This document shows, piece after piece, positions 6,672-6,728 of a stretch of 6,728 bases of DNA. Position numbers and translations under genes: made by a program. Every line of letters begins with the position of its first letter. Positions within the stretch are counted from its first letter, which is position 1. The stretch is from Pseudomonadota bacterium (lineage in GTDB: Bacteria > Pseudomonadota > Gammaproteobacteria > Acidiferrobacterales > UBA6901): assembly GCA_021783175.1 (NCBI GenBank), contig JAJXUF010000156.1:1-6728 (forward strand), read 5' to 3'. The notes under the pieces are model-generated. The model searched no databases and had not been told where the DNA came from. It saw nothing but the letters and a program-made list of their open reading frames with translations.

Positions 6672-6697
6672 ACAAGGGACGCCGTAGCGTCCCTTGT
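6672..6697. terminator. Perfect 11-bp hairpin upstream of the hydrolase gene
   Basis: ACAAGGGACGC at 6672-6682 and its exact reverse complement at 6687-6697 flank a CGTA loop. On the minus strand CATTTCAACTTCATTT follows, a broken U-rich stretch. That fits a terminator for an upstream minus-strand gene lying right of the window, whose stop could be the TGA at 6717-6719. A regulatory role at the operon's own promoter is also possible, because the stem ends about 16 nt from the candidate -10 box. Confidence 0.55.
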
Positions 6698-6728
6698 TGT
6701 TGCGTCATGGCGAAAATCAGTCCGCCGA

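Noticed and set aside
6622..6708. 29-codon N-terminal extension of the hydrolase
   Set aside because: It crosses the perfect hairpin and the candidate promoter, and would bury the signal peptide. The start at 6621 has an AGGAGA site.

Overview
The window reads as chromosomal DNA from a betaproteobacterium. The guess of Nitrosomonadales or Gallionellaceae-like rests only on protein flavour and on the nadE-glnB gene order; no marker gene is present to prove it. All five recognisable genes lie on the minus strand and are read from right to left. No tRNA, rRNA, CRISPR array, transposase or phage gene was seen.

Layout in transcription order: a short leader with a perfect 11-bp hairpin and a candidate -10 box (6651-6697); an exported dienelactone-hydrolase-family protein (5830-6621); rmuC (4534-5802); a 710-residue EF-hand protein with a C-terminal membrane domain and no recognised function (2376-4508); glutamine-dependent NAD+ synthase nadE (749-2353); and the PII signal protein glnB (377-715). 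The gaps between genes are 27, 25, 22 and 33 nt. I saw no convincing terminator in any gap, so one five-gene transcript is plausible. The best-supported functional link is nadE-glnB: PII proteins sense 2-oxoglutarate and ATP/ADP, and a PII-NadE complex has been reported in Azospirillum. The hydrolase, RmuC and the EF-hand protein have no obvious link to NAD or nitrogen metabolism.

The unusual part is the non-coding left end (1-376). It holds seven strong small GC-rich hairpins plus one weak one. Two of them belong to a repeat present as an inverted pair (118-211 on plus, 243-280 on minus). Each copy is a 10-bp hairpin followed by a G-rich tail ending GGGGGTA, and the tails face each other across 31 nt. 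This resembles a REP-pair (BIME/REPIN) layout. The plus copy appears to be interrupted by 57 nt that carry another hairpin. The minus copy contains a canonical G-quadruplex motif. A second related hairpin pair (31-49 and 344-362) brackets the region, and the right-hand member is the likely operon terminator. In both pairs one stem position has changed on both sides so that pairing is kept.
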